Source: Bacillus cabrialesii (GTDB lineage: Bacteria > Bacillota > Bacilli > Bacillales > Bacillaceae). From it: DNA of 64,000 nt. The stretch's first letter is position 1, and each line of letters opens with the position of its first letter. Under the pieces are notes generated by a model that ran no database searches, had not been told where the DNA came from, and worked only from the letters and a program-made list of their open reading frames with translations. Location: positions 3,331,001 to 3,395,000 of the forward strand of contig NZ_CP096889.1 in the NCBI RefSeq assembly GCF_004124315.2, in the 5' to 3' direction. Shown here in pieces: positions 16,620 through 26,187 of the stretch. The position numbers and the translations under genes are program-made.

Positions 16620-18944
16620 TCATTCAGCATTCTGATATAAATGAGGCGGCACAGCCGCTGCAAACGGACTTGCCTTACCTGTATAAAACACCGTCAGCGT
16701 ATGCATCGAACGGGTGCAGGCAGTATATAACAGCCTGCGGTCGTGCTCTGTTTTAAAATATTTTTCTGATGCATCATAGACAAGTACTGCGTCAAATTCA
16801 ATACCCTTCGCTAAATAAACCGGAATGACACAAACTCCCTTTTGGAATGTTTGATTTTCTTTATGAATCAGTCGAACATCTATATATTCACTCATGCGTG
16901 CATGCGCCTGTACGCATTGCTGCGCAGTCTTGCAAATGACGGCTATCGTTTCGTGACCTTGCTTCTTGAGCCGCTCAATTTCTTTCGTAAGCTTTTGACA
17001 AAGGTCCTCACGCCCTTCGGTTTTAAAAACGCGAGGGATTTCCCCATTTCTGTTAAAAGGCTCAATGTCCGCTCCATCCTGAAGCATCGCTTTTGTTAAC
17101 TCGACAATCTGTCTTGTCGATCTGTACGTTCTCTTCAAGTGAACATATTCAGCCGGCTCACCTTCAAAGCACGCATCCATACGCTTTGCGCCATGTATGG
17201 CATGAGCGTAGATAGACTGATTAATATCACCGAGCACTGTCATGCTGGCAGCCGGAAAAATGCTTCTCATGTACGCCATCTGAAACGGCGAATAGTCCTG
17301 AGCTTCGTCGATAAAAAGATGTTTGATCTTCGTGTTTTTCTTTCTGCCTTCAATCAAATCCTGCATATAAAGAAACGGAGCCGCATCCTCATAGAGCAAT
17401 TTATGTTCCGCAAATGCCGATCCGGTCAGCTCTCCTATTTCTGCCGTCTTCTCATGCTGGAATTTCCCTCCCCAGCCAGAAAACAATTGCAGATAAAGCT
17501 GTTTCATATCAAGAAATGCAAGGAGTCTGACCGCCTGTTTTAGCGGTTTTAAAGCCTTTTTTACAATGATTGACGCAAGCAGCTGCTGCTCTCTTTGATA
17601 ATCATTAAACGTACTCTCACTGAACCGTTTCCTATCCTGCAGTTTTTTGTACACGTCCAGATAATCCTCTTTGTCGAGCAGCTCAGCTTCCTGAACGACC
17701 CAATCCTTGCGCCGTTCTTTTTTCTCAAGCTTGTTCAGCTCACTCAGCAGCCACTTCGCCGTTTGTTCCATCCGGCTCGGAATGGATTGTCTTTGATCCA
17801 GTGAGTAAAAATAAGATTCAATTTGTTCCTTTGTAATCAGTTTTTGTCCGCGGAAAACGATATTTTTAAAGATCATCCCTTCAGAGGACAGTAGCGTGAC
17901 GTATTCATCAATGAATTGTTGAAAAGATAAGCCCGCCTTCCATGTGATTCCCGCAATTCTTGTTGGAAAACCGCCATCTTTTGTTTCAGTCAGGCAGTAT
18001 TCAAGCTGGTCAAAGGGGCTTTCACATTGGAACTTGCGGCCAAGCCGAAGCTCAATATATTCCTGAAACGTCGCCTGCTCCATGTTCTCTTCGCCTAACT
18101 CCGGCAAAACAGAGGAGACATAGCTGTTAAATAAAAAGTTGGGAGAAAATAAAACGATTTGTCCGGCATCAATGACGCCGCGGTGCCTGTATAACAAATA
18201 AGCGACACGCTGAAGCGCTGCCGATGTTTTCCCGCTGCCAGCCGCTCCCTGCACAATCAGAAATTTGCTTTTTTCATTACGGATAATCTGATTTTGTTCT
18301 TTCTGAATCGTAGACACGATGTTTTTCATTTGGGAATTAGAGTGATCGCTTAATACCTCTTGCAGCATTTCATCGCCGATCGTCATATCAGTATTAAACA
18401 TCGCCTTGAGAGCGCCGTTTTTGATGATAAACTGGCGTTTCAGCACCATTTCTCCTTCTATCGTTTCACCAGGCACTTCGTACTCCGCTTTTCCTGGGGA
18501 ATAATTATAGTACATACTTGATATCGGCGCCCTCCAGTCATAGATCAGAAAGTGCTCCTCCTTCTCATCCATACAAGAAGCTAAACCGATATAAATTCGC
18601 TCTGTCTGCTCCTCGCCGTTTTCAATAAAATCAATCCGGCCGAAATAAGGCGATGCTTTTAATTGATGAATTCGTTTGAGCTGCTGATCCATACGCCGAT
18701 GATTCCGTTCCCGATCAGACAGCAGCTCTGCCTGCTGCTTAATGCTCGCCATCGTTTCAACCGCTTCATGAGCATCATCAACATTAACGGTAACATCCTC
18801 CCAAAAGCTTTTTCTTAAACCGATAATATCTTGCTTTAACCCGCCTGCAGACGTTTCCAGAAACCGCTCTTTTTTGCCGAGCTCCTGCAGCACTTCATCT
18901 ATTCTTGACTGCTCTTCCTTCCATTCCTTATCCTGCTGATTCAT
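16620..18944 (-). CDS. helD: HelD (YvgS), RNA polymerase recycling ATPase of the UvrD/Rep superfamily
   Basis: Superfamily 1 helicase-like ATPase that binds RNA polymerase and helps release stalled enzyme from DNA. The coiled-coil N-terminal arm (residues 1-100) precedes Walker A GAAGSGKTSAALQR near residue 230, the DEAQDYSPFQ box, and C-terminal motifs (GDINQSIY, RSTRQIVEL, YTACTRSMHTL). The ATG 18944 follows GGAGGTGCCG and gives 774 residues. A further upstream in-frame extension lacks a ribosome binding site. It is single, with its own terminator. Confidence 0.93.
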   Translation of the reverse strand: MNQQDKEWKEEQSRIDEVLQELGKKERFLETSAGGLKQDIIGLRKSFWEDVTVNVDDAHEAVETMASIKQQAELLSDRERNHRRMDQQLKRIHQLKASPYFGRIDFIENGEEQTERIYIGLASCMDEKEEHFLIYDWRAPISSMYYNYSPGKAEYEVPGETIEGEMVLKRQFIIKNGALKAMFNTDMTIGDEMLQEVLSDHSNSQMKNIVSTIQKEQNQIIRNEKSKFLIVQGAAGSGKTSAALQRVAYLLYRHRGVIDAGQIVLFSPNFLFNSYVSSVLPELGEENMEQATFQEYIELRLGRKFQCESPFDQLEYCLTETKDGGFPTRIAGITWKAGLSFQQFIDEYVTLLSSEGMIFKNIVFRGQKLITKEQIESYFYSLDQRQSIPSRMEQTAKWLLSELNKLEKKERRKDWVVQEAELLDKEDYLDVYKKLQDRKRFSESTFNDYQREQQLLASIIVKKALKPLKQAVRLLAFLDMKQLYLQLFSGWGGKFQHEKTAEIGELTGSAFAEHKLLYEDAAPFLYMQDLIEGRKKNTKIKHLFIDEAQDYSPFQMAYMRSIFPAASMTVLGDINQSIYAHAIHGAKRMDACFEGEPAEYVHLKRTYRSTRQIVELTKAMLQDGADIEPFNRNGEIPRVFKTEGREDLCQKLTKEIERLKKQGHETIAVICKTAQQCVQAHARMSEYIDVRLIHKENQTFQKGVCVIPVYLAKGIEFDAVLVYDASEKYFKTEHDRRLLYTACTRSMHTLTVFYTGKASPFAAAVPPHLYQNAE

Positions 18945-19096
18945 GAACGGCACCTCCAGAAAATAGTTGACAAACACAGATGAAATACTGTAAAATATAA
19001 TTGGATACATATATTTAATATATGATAAAGATAGGCAAATACAATTTATCTTAGCACATTCACCCAATATCAATCAAGGTTTGGGTTATTTATATG

Positions 19097-19131
19097 CAAA
19101 AAAACCGATTTCAAGTTGAAATCGGTTTTTT
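19097..19131 (-). terminator. Terminator of yvgT
   Basis: ACCGATTTCAA and TTGAAATCGGT pair, followed on the minus strand by a T8 run directly after the yvgT stop. Confidence 0.9.
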
Positions 19132-19136
19132 TGATG

Positions 19137-19745
19137 TTAGTTATCTAAACGAAAAGAACGGTTTGGCAGCTTCCACTTAAACATATAGGAACAAACGCGG
19201 CAAACAACGAGCACGAAAAACAGAACGTACAAGCCAAACGAGTTTCCCAGCCAGCCCAAGCCGACGATTAATCCGCCAAGAGCCGCCCATACCGCGTAAA
19301 TTTCTGCTTTCAGCACAAGCGGCTTGCGTCCGGCAAGAAGATCGCGGATAATCCCGCCGCCGCTTCCCGTCAGCACCGCAGCCACGATGACGGCACTAAG
19401 CGGATGGCCCATTTTGACGGCATACAGTGCGCCTTGGATAGCGAAGGCTGCGAGACCGATCGCATCTGATAAATTGCCCCACTTGTTCCAATGCTTTAAC
19501 AGCGGCTTCGGAAACAGAAACACAATCGTAATGGACACGAGGGCGATTTGAAAGTACGCGCCCTGCTCCCATAATGCCGACACTGGAACACCGATCAGCA
19601 AATTGCGGATCGCTCCTCCTCCGAAAGCTGTGACAATCCCTAATATATAAACTCCTAAAATATCATATTCCTCTTCCATCGCAACGATTGCGCCGCTGAC
19701 TGCAAACGCAATGATGCCAATCACACTGAGCAGCTCCCAAGCCAT
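19137..19745 (-). CDS. yvgT: YvgT, TRIC/UPF0126 family membrane protein
   Basis: 202 residues with six to seven hydrophobic segments arranged as two repeats. Each repeat has a glycine-rich motif, FGGGAIRNLLIG in the first and GSGGGIIRDLLAG in the second. This internal duplication marks the prokaryotic TRIC-type (UPF0126) channel family, probably trimeric cation channels of the inner membrane. The start ATG follows GGGAG. It is single; physiological role and ion are unknown. Confidence 0.85.
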   Translation of the reverse strand: MAWELLSVIGIIAFAVSGAIVAMEEEYDILGVYILGIVTAFGGGAIRNLLIGVPVSALWEQGAYFQIALVSITIVFLFPKPLLKHWNKWGNLSDAIGLAAFAIQGALYAVKMGHPLSAVIVAAVLTGSGGGIIRDLLAGRKPLVLKAEIYAVWAALGGLIVGLGWLGNSFGLYVLFFVLVVCRVCSYMFKWKLPNRSFRLDN

Positions 19746-19896
19746 TCTGATGACTCCCTTTATGTTTGTTAAATTTTCTGACGACCTCTAGATTTTATAA
19801 TCGCTCAAGCGTAAAATCAATAACATTTTCATGATAAAAAAAGATAAATTTTGAGGGAGTACACCAAACGCTGTTGAGCATAAGTTTTTGAGCTAA

Positions 19897-19928
19897 AAAA
19901 AGCGCCCGGCATACGCGGGCGCATTTTT
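19897..19928. terminator. Terminator downstream of bdbC
   Basis: GCGCCCG and CGGGCGC with a 7-base loop, flanked by A and T runs. It sits at the 3' end of bdbC on the minus strand. Confidence 0.85.
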
Positions 19929-19930
19929 TG

Positions 19931-20347
19931 TTATTCAGATTTTTCGCCTTTCAGCAGACACATAAAAACGATAATCAGGATAAAAGCAATCAAGGCCAGG
20001 AATGGAATGGTAATAAAACCAAACCAGTTAATATATTGGCCTGAGCACGGCACACCGCTTACACACGGCTTAATGCCGGTAAAGCCGGGCACTTTTTGCT
20101 CTAAGTAGTGCATGATCGAAATAAATGCTCCGATAATCGCCATCGGAAGCACATATTTTTTCACGCGTGTGTCCCCTTGAAAGGTGGCGATGCCTAAAAT
20201 CAGGACGAGCGGATACATGAGGATACGCTGGTACCAGCACAGTTCACAAGGGATGAACTTTCTGATTTCACTGAAATACAGGCTGCCAAGCATAGCGACA
20301 AGAGCCACAACCCAGGAAGCATATAAAAATCCAATTCTATTTTTCAT
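19931..20347 (-). CDS. bdbC: BdbC (YvgU), DsbB-type thiol-disulfide oxidoreductase
   Basis: Quinone-linked membrane oxidase that reoxidises BdbD, allowing disulfide formation in exported proteins such as the competence pilin and sublancin. 138 residues with four membrane segments. The redox pairs are seen in CELCWYQRIL and CVSGVPC, as in DsbB. It starts four bases after the bdbD stop, so the two are one operon. In B. subtilis bdbDC is induced in competence; I did not identify a clear ComK box. Confidence 0.93.
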   Translation of the reverse strand: MKNRIGFLYASWVVALVAMLGSLYFSEIRKFIPCELCWYQRILMYPLVLILGIATFQGDTRVKKYVLPMAIIGAFISIMHYLEQKVPGFTGIKPCVSGVPCSGQYINWFGFITIPFLALIAFILIIVFMCLLKGEKSE

Positions 20348-20351
20348 ACGA

Positions 20352-21020
20352 TTACTTCCCTTTCAGCTCTTTCTCTATCGTTTTTTTGATTTCATCATAA
20401 TCCGCAAAATTTTTGATCACTTTATCATTAACGTAAATCGTCGGTGTTGCGTTTACGTTCATTTTTTGATTAAGGTCAGAATCCTTTTCCACTTGAGAAG
20501 CGAATGTTTCCTTATCAAGATTGTCCTTGAGTGTCTCAGGTTTTACCTTTGTGGTGCTTTTGGCAAGATCACCGAGAAGGGCTGGAGTTACCCATTCCTG
20601 CTCTGTGTCCGGCTGTTTTTCGAACAGCTTTTCATGGAATGCCCAGAATGAGTCAGGATCTTCTTTCCATACTTCTTCTGATGCAAGAGCGGCTAATCTT
20701 GAACCTTTACCATGGAACATGACGTTCACGAATGAAAATTTCACATCGCCCTTGTCAATAAAGTCTTTTTGTATTTTCGGGAAGATGTCACTGTTAAACA
20801 CCTTACAAGACGGACATTTGTAATCTCCGAATTCTACTACAGTTACCGGCGCATCATCCTTGCCAAGCACAGGCTGGCCTTTGATAGACGGCTGTCCGGA
20901 AACAGCTTCATTGCCTTGTTCCGTTTTGTTATTAATGATGACAATGGCTGCTAATAAGACAACAACCACAACCGTAAGGATAACCGCGAATTTCGCAGAA
21001 GACTGCTGTTTCTTTTTCAC
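20352..21020 (-). CDS. bdbD: BdbD (YvgV), DsbA-type thiol-disulfide oxidase
   Basis: Membrane-anchored extracytoplasmic oxidase that introduces disulfides into secreted proteins, reoxidised by BdbC. 222 residues: an N-terminal membrane anchor (residues 10-30), then a thioredoxin fold with an inserted helical domain. The active site is CPSC with Cys69 and Cys72 (FGDYKCPSCKVF), and the cis-Pro loop is ATPTIYVN. The start is GTG 21020, six bases after GAGGTG. First gene of bdbDC. Confidence 0.94.
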   Translation of the reverse strand: MKKKQQSSAKFAVILTVVVVVLLAAIVIINNKTEQGNEAVSGQPSIKGQPVLGKDDAPVTVVEFGDYKCPSCKVFNSDIFPKIQKDFIDKGDVKFSFVNVMFHGKGSRLAALASEEVWKEDPDSFWAFHEKLFEKQPDTEQEWVTPALLGDLAKSTTKVKPETLKDNLDKETFASQVEKDSDLNQKMNVNATPTIYVNDKVIKNFADYDEIKKTIEKELKGK

Positions 21021-21045
21021 TCCGACACCTCATCGTTTTAAAATT

Positions 21046-21079
21046 AAAAAAGAAGCGGATCACAATTGACCCACTTCTT
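21046..21079 (-). terminator. Terminator of cadA
   Basis: On the minus strand AAGAAGTGG pairs with CCGCTTCTT (one G-T pair) and is followed by TTTT, between the cadA stop and bdbD. Confidence 0.7.
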
Positions 21080-21139
21080 TATTTTAACAAGACAAGCGAC
21101 TATAAGAAAACCCCGAAAAAATGAATTCTCTCCGACAAT

Positions 21140-23248
21140 TTATCCGTTTTTGAGACGCATGACGCGCATGGCATTTGCCACAGCGAGCAGTGTAACGCCG
21201 ACATCTGAGAATACCGCTTCCCACATGGTTGCAATTCCAAATGCCCCAAGAATGAGAAAGATCGCTTTCACACCTAAAGCGAAGCCGATGTTTTGCCACA
21301 CGATTCGCCGTGTCCGTTTTGCGATCCGAATCGCTTCCGCTATTTTTGACGGCTGATCTGTCATCAGCACAACGTCTGCGGCTTCTACCGCGGCGTCTGA
21401 CCCAAGGCCTCCCATGGCTGCTCCGATATCCGCGCGCGCGAGAACCGGCGTATCATTGATGCCGTCACCGACAAAAATGAGTTTTTCATTTTGCGAAAGC
21501 TTGGCTTCCAATGCTTCGACCCGCGCGACTTTATCCTGCGGCAGCAGCTCCGCATACACCTCGTCAATGCCAAGCTGTTTTCCGACAGCTTCCCCCGTTT
21601 GCTTCGAATCACCTGTCAGCATTACTGTCTGTTTGATTCCAAGCGATTTCAGATCAGCAACCGCCTGTGCCGCGTCTTCCTTTACTTCATCCGCTATAAT
21701 GATTGCTCCGGCATAGCGTTGATCAACAGCAACGTGTACGATTGTTCCCGCATTTTCATCCGGCACGCCGTTAATCTGTTCTCTTTCCATGAGCTTTTTA
21801 TTCCCGGCAAGGATTTCTGTTCCGTTTACTTTTGCAAAAATGCCGTGGCCGGATATTTCCTCATATGACTCTATCTTGTCAGAAGAAAGCATTTTTCCGT
21901 AAGCTTTACGCACAGATTCGGCAATTGGATGCTGGGAATGAAGCTCAGCATATGCCGCAGCCTCAAGTAATCTGGCCTTTGTAAATTCTTCCGCAGGTTT
22001 GATTTCTGTCACTTCAAAGCTGCCTTTTGTTAATGTTCCTGTTTTATCAAACACCGCGTATTTGACTTGATTCAGGGCTTCTAAATAATTGCTTCCCTTC
22101 ACAAGCACTCCGGCCTTTGAGGCTGCACCGATTCCGCCGAAGAAACCGAGCGGTATAGAAACAACGAGCGCACACGGACAAGAAATCACTAAGAAAATAA
22201 GCGCGCGGTAGACCCAATCGGAAAGTGCGGCGCCAGGAATCATAAGCGGCGGAACAAAGGCCAGCAATGCCGCGATAATCACAACAGCAGGTGTATAATA
22301 CTTGGCAAACTTCGTGATAAAGTTTTCCGTCCGGGCTTTGCGGCTGCTCGCATTCTGTACCAAATCTAATATTTTCGATACTGCGGATTCCTGATAGCCC
22401 TTTGTGACTTCAATATGCAGAACACCGTTTTGATTGATAAAGCCTGACATGACCTCTTGTCCTTCTGCAGCTTTTCGCGGAACGGATTCGCCTGTCAAAG
22501 CAGACGTATCAACCATCGCTGATCCCTTGATGACCTTTCCGTCCAGCGGTATGCTTTCACCCGGATTAACCACAATGATGTCTCCTATCAGTACGTCCGC
22601 AGGAGAAACCAGTTTGATGCCGTTCTCTGTTTTGACATTGGCGTAATCAGGCCGTATGTCCATTAACGCACTGATTGATTTTCTGGACCGGCTGACCGCC
22701 GCTCCTTGAAAAAGCTCACCAATTTGATAAAACAGCATAACGGCGACACCCTCAGGGTATTGTTGAATCAGAAAAGCGCCGATTGTGGCAAGAGCCATTA
22801 AGAAGTGCTCATCAAACACCTGGCCGCGGCTGATGTTTTTGACTGCACGGATGACAATGTCACCGCCGATGATCAAATAGGCGGCGAGGAAAAGCAAAAA
22901 TTCGATTGTTCCGGAATGAACGAAATAGGCCGCCGCTCCAAGAATGACAGACGCCGCCATTCTGATCAGCATATTGATCATTCGATTACGGTAGCCGTCA
23001 TCAGCTGATTTCTTTTTATGCTTTTGACGAACCGTTACATGCGGATCGATTGATTTCACTTTTTTCTCTACCTTATTGGTGACCCATTGCTCTTCTTTTC
23101 CATCGGCTGAGACAGTCAAGGTGCTTGCCGCAAAGTTTACCGCGCATCCGTCAATGCCTTTTATGCCTTTGACTCCATTTTCAATTTTTTGAGCACAGTT
23201 GCTGCAATCCAAACCGTCCAGAACGTATTCCTGTTTCACTAGTCTCAC
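21140..23248 (-). CDS. cadA: CadA (YvgW), cadmium/zinc/cobalt-exporting P-type ATPase
   Basis: P1B-type ATPase that pumps Cd2+, Zn2+ and Co2+ out of the cell. 702 residues: one N-terminal heavy-metal domain (GLDCSNCAQKIENG), eight membrane segments, the CPC ion site in SCPCALVVS, phosphorylation site DKTGTLTKG, HP motif SQHPIAES, and hinge GDGINDTPVLA. GTG 23248 gives the known length; GTG 23239 is an alternative. An ArsR-type operator fitting CzrA lies upstream, and a terminator separates it from bdbD. Confidence 0.93.
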   Translation of the reverse strand: MRLVKQEYVLDGLDCSNCAQKIENGVKGIKGIDGCAVNFAASTLTVSADGKEEQWVTNKVEKKVKSIDPHVTVRQKHKKKSADDGYRNRMINMLIRMAASVILGAAAYFVHSGTIEFLLFLAAYLIIGGDIVIRAVKNISRGQVFDEHFLMALATIGAFLIQQYPEGVAVMLFYQIGELFQGAAVSRSRKSISALMDIRPDYANVKTENGIKLVSPADVLIGDIIVVNPGESIPLDGKVIKGSAMVDTSALTGESVPRKAAEGQEVMSGFINQNGVLHIEVTKGYQESAVSKILDLVQNASSRKARTENFITKFAKYYTPAVVIIAALLAFVPPLMIPGAALSDWVYRALIFLVISCPCALVVSIPLGFFGGIGAASKAGVLVKGSNYLEALNQVKYAVFDKTGTLTKGSFEVTEIKPAEEFTKARLLEAAAYAELHSQHPIAESVRKAYGKMLSSDKIESYEEISGHGIFAKVNGTEILAGNKKLMEREQINGVPDENAGTIVHVAVDQRYAGAIIIADEVKEDAAQAVADLKSLGIKQTVMLTGDSKQTGEAVGKQLGIDEVYAELLPQDKVARVEALEAKLSQNEKLIFVGDGINDTPVLARADIGAAMGGLGSDAAVEAADVVLMTDQPSKIAEAIRIAKRTRRIVWQNIGFALGVKAIFLILGAFGIATMWEAVFSDVGVTLLAVANAMRVMRLKNG

Positions 23249-23311
23249 CTTACCTTCCGATTTAGGGTTCCCTCTTCAAAGCGTATCAATGAGCGCCGGT
23301 ATTCATTTTAT

Positions 23312-23335
23312 ATATATGAGCACATACTCATATAT
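23312..23335. promoter_or_regulatory. CzrA-type (ArsR/SmtB) operator upstream of cadA
   Basis: ATATATGAG-N6-CTCATATAT is a 24-bp inverted repeat of the ArsR/SmtB type. It overlaps an AT-rich -10-like stretch on the minus strand, 64 bp before cadA. CzrA is the known repressor of cadA. Confidence 0.85.
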
Positions 23336-23380
23336 TGGTTACGTCTATTATATGTCGTTTTCCAAGAAAGTGTCAATGAA

Positions 23381-23409
23381 AAACAAAAACCGGCATATTG
23401 CCGGTTTTT
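23381..23409 (-). terminator. Terminator of copA
   Basis: CCGGCA and TGCCGG pair around TAT, with A and T runs on the two sides, right at the copA stop. Confidence 0.88.
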
Positions 23410-25823
23410 CATTTTACTTTCTGCAAACGGAGCGCATTCAGAACAACGGAAACCGAGCTGAATGCCATTGCTGCCCCCGCAATCCATGGCGCTAAAAATC
23501 CGAGCGCTGCGATTGGGATGCCGAGGCTGTTATAGCCGAGCGCCCAGAATAAGTTTTGTTTAATGTTTTTCATTGTCAGCCTGCTCATGCGAATGGCGTC
23601 GGCAATGCTGTTTAGATCGCCGCGAATCAGCGTAATGTCAGCTGTTTCCATGGCAATATCAGTACCTGTTCCAATCGCCATGCCGATATCGGCTGTCGCA
23701 AGCGCCGGCGCATCATTAATTCCGTCGCCTACCATGGCCGTTTGCCGGCCTTCTTTTTGCAGGCGGGCAATTTCTGCCGCCTTTTGTTCGGGAAGGACTT
23801 CCGCAATGACACTCGTAATTCCCGCTTCCTTCGCAATGGCTTCTGCGGTTCTGCGATTATCTCCTGTCATCATGATGACATCCAGGCCCAACTCTCTCAG
23901 ACGGACCACTGCCGCCCGTGACGTGTCTTTTATCGTATCGGCAACCGCTATTAGTCCCGCCGCTTCACCATCAAGGGATACAAGCATAACCGTTTTCCCT
24001 TCTGCCTCAAGTTTTTCCATTTGGGCAAGAAGAGCCCCATGCTCAACCTGTTCGCTCTCCATTAACTTCCTTGTGCCAACGAGAATGGTATTGCCTCCGG
24101 CTTCAGCCAAAATGCCTGCGCCGATTTTTGCTTCAAAGCGGGTCAGCTTCGGTATCTCAAGCCCTTTTTCTTTTACGCCGGCAACAATCGCTTCACCGAG
24201 GGGATGCTCTGATCCCGTTTCCGCTGCCGCCGCAAATCGAAGCAGATCTGTTTCTTCAAAACGGCCGAACGGAATGGCATCTGTCAGACGCGGCTTCCCG
24301 TTTGTGACAGTTCCGGTTTTATCGAGAACAATCGTATCGAGACGATGTGTTTTCTCTAAATGCTCGCCGCCTTTAAAGAGAATTCCGAATTCAGCAGCGC
24401 GCCCTGATCCGGCCATAATGCTCGTCGGAGTGGCGAGGCCGAGGGCGCAAGGACAAGCAATGACAAGAACCGCGATGAACTTGCTGATCGCTTCGGCAAA
24501 ATCACTGGGAGCCGCCCAAAGATACCAAATGAGGAAAGTGAGAACGGCAATCCCCAATACGATAGGCACAAAAATGCCGGAAATCTGATCAGCGAGACGC
24601 TGAATCGGCGCTTTTGACCCTTGTGCTTCCTCGACGATTTTAATGATATGAGAAAGCGCAGTATCCTTTCCGACATTGACAGCTTTGATTTTCAGGAAGC
24701 CGTTTGAGTTCACGGTTGCCCCTGTCACACTGTCACCCGGATTTTTGTCAACGGGAAGACTTTCTCCCGTAATCATCGATTCATCAACTGCCGAGCGGCC
24801 TTCAATTACTACTCCGTCGACAGGAATTCGTTCGCCCGGTTTGACGTAAACAACGTCATCGACAAGTACTTCGTCTATCGGAATGATTTGCTCCTGTCCG
24901 TCTCTTACGACAGTCGCTGTTTTCGCTTGAAGCTTCATTAGCTTTTTAATGGCATCCGATGAACGGCCCTTTGCTTTTGTTTCAAACAGCTTGCCTAATA
25001 AAATCAGCGTCAGCAAAATCGCGCTTGTTTCATAGTAAAGACCGTCTGTATGCCCGTGGGAACCGAGGCTTTGGATGGTAAGATAAAGACTGTAAGCGTA
25101 AGCAGCCGTCGTTCCGAGCGCGACCAATACATCCATATTGGCGCTTTTATTTCTGAGCGCCTTATACGCACCCGCATAAAACGGCCAGCCGATCAGAAAC
25201 TGGACTGGCGTCGCCAGCGCAAACTGCATCCACGGGTTGAGGAAAATACCCGGCACCCAAATGAACGATGTAAACGTAAAATGGCTCACCATCGCCCAAA
25301 GCAACGGAAACGACAGGACCGCTGAAAAGATCAGCCTTGCCGTTTGCTTCCATTCTTCTTTCTTTTTAGAAGCTGCTGCCTCATTGTCCTCATCGCCCTT
25401 TAGCTTAAGCTTATATCCCAGCTTATCTACCGCTTCTTTCAAATCGCCGACAGCCGCTTCTTTTGGATTGTATTCGACCGTAACTGTTTCTAAAGCGAAG
25501 TTTACGGGAGCGTTTGCGACGCCTTCTATTTTATTAAGCCGCTTTTCAATCCGATTGGCGCAGGCGGCACAGGTCATGCCTTCGATTTCGAATTCAGCTT
25601 TTTCTGTTACGACGTGATAGCCCAGCTTTTCTATTTTTTCCTGAATCGCTGCAGCCTCTGTTTCAGCGGGATCATAGATAACATTTGACGTTTCCGTTGC
25701 CAGATTGACGTTGGCATCTGTGACACCCGGCATCCGCTTGAGGCCTTTTTCAATTCTGGATGCACAGGCCGCACAGGTCATACCAGATACCTGCATCGCG
25801 ATTTCCTTCTGTTCACTCAACAT
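23409..25823 (-). CDS. copA: CopA (YvgX), copper-exporting P-type ATPase
   Basis: P1B-type ATPase exporting Cu(I), fed by the chaperone CopZ. Two N-terminal heavy-metal domains each carry GMTCAAC. The membrane part has the CPC site in ACPCALGLATP, phosphorylation site DKTGTVTNG, HP motif SEHPLGEA and hinge GDGINDAPALA. ATG 25823 (MLSEQK) lies five bases after AAAGGAG; the next codon, TTG 25820, is the start used for the homologue and is equally possible. It follows copZ, with an intervening hairpin and a second CsoR-like site. Confidence 0.94.
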   Translation of the reverse strand: MLSEQKEIAMQVSGMTCAACASRIEKGLKRMPGVTDANVNLATETSNVIYDPAETEAAAIQEKIEKLGYHVVTEKAEFEIEGMTCAACANRIEKRLNKIEGVANAPVNFALETVTVEYNPKEAAVGDLKEAVDKLGYKLKLKGDEDNEAAASKKKEEWKQTARLIFSAVLSFPLLWAMVSHFTFTSFIWVPGIFLNPWMQFALATPVQFLIGWPFYAGAYKALRNKSANMDVLVALGTTAAYAYSLYLTIQSLGSHGHTDGLYYETSAILLTLILLGKLFETKAKGRSSDAIKKLMKLQAKTATVVRDGQEQIIPIDEVLVDDVVYVKPGERIPVDGVVIEGRSAVDESMITGESLPVDKNPGDSVTGATVNSNGFLKIKAVNVGKDTALSHIIKIVEEAQGSKAPIQRLADQISGIFVPIVLGIAVLTFLIWYLWAAPSDFAEAISKFIAVLVIACPCALGLATPTSIMAGSGRAAEFGILFKGGEHLEKTHRLDTIVLDKTGTVTNGKPRLTDAIPFGRFEETDLLRFAAAAETGSEHPLGEAIVAGVKEKGLEIPKLTRFEAKIGAGILAEAGGNTILVGTRKLMESEQVEHGALLAQMEKLEAEGKTVMLVSLDGEAAGLIAVADTIKDTSRAAVVRLRELGLDVIMMTGDNRRTAEAIAKEAGITSVIAEVLPEQKAAEIARLQKEGRQTAMVGDGINDAPALATADIGMAIGTGTDIAMETADITLIRGDLNSIADAIRMSRLTMKNIKQNLFWALGYNSLGIPIAALGFLAPWIAGAAMAFSSVSVVLNALRLQKVK

Positions 25824-25834
25824 ACTCACTCCTT

Positions 25835-25857
25835 TATATACACCTGGGGGGTATATA
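25835..25857. promoter_or_regulatory. CsoR-like operator directly upstream of copA
   Basis: TATATACACC and GGGGTATATA form an inverted repeat around TGG. The C/G tracts between AT arms match the CsoR half-site ATACCC. It lies 12 bp before the copA start and overlaps a TATATA stretch that could be a -10 box. Confidence 0.65.
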
Positions 25858-25873
25858 AAAATGAAAGAAATAT

Positions 25874-25897
25874 CGCGCCTCCTTAAAGGCGCGATAC
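25874..25897. terminator. Hairpin between copZ and copA
   Basis: ATCGCGCCT and AGGCGCGAT form a strong stem just after copZ. The following TTTCTTTC on the minus strand is only a moderate T run, so it may act as partial terminator or mRNA stabiliser. Confidence 0.6.
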
Positions 25898-25903
25898 CAT
25901 AAA

Positions 25904-26113
25904 TCAATCGGCTACATCATAGCCCTGATCTTCTATCGCATCCGCAATGTCTTTGACCGATACTTTATCAGCATCAAACGAAACATCGACTTTTCCCGCT
26001 TCCAGATCAACATGAACAGCACTGACGCCGTCCAGTTCTCCTACGCTCGTTTCCACTGCTTTGACGCAGTGCTGACAGGACATTCCTTCAACTTGCAATG
26101 TTTTTTGTTCCAT
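25904..26113 (-). CDS. copZ: CopZ (YvgY), copper chaperone
   Basis: 69-residue cytosolic Cu(I) carrier with the ferredoxin-like heavy-metal fold. The metal site is GMSCQHC (Cys13 and Cys16). It delivers copper to the N-terminal domains of CopA. AGGAGGAATTC precedes the ATG. It stands between csoR and copA on the same strand, with a CsoR-controlled promoter just upstream. Confidence 0.95.
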   Translation of the reverse strand: MEQKTLQVEGMSCQHCVKAVETSVGELDGVSAVHVDLEAGKVDVSFDADKVSVKDIADAIEDQGYDVAD

Positions 26114-26145
26114 ATGAATTCCTCCTGTTTATTCTTTCTTTTTTC

Positions 26146-26175
26146 ATCCTACCATACCCCCGTAGGGTATTACAA
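26146..26175 (-). promoter_or_regulatory. copZA promoter with CsoR operator
   Basis: TTGTAA (26170-26175) and TAGGAT (26146-26151) are 18 bp apart. Between them lies the inverted repeat ATACCC-N5-GGGTAT (26154-26170), the known kind of CsoR site. Bound CsoR would cover the spacer, and Cu(I) would release it. Confidence 0.85.
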
Positions 26176-26187
26176 CAAAAAAAGACT

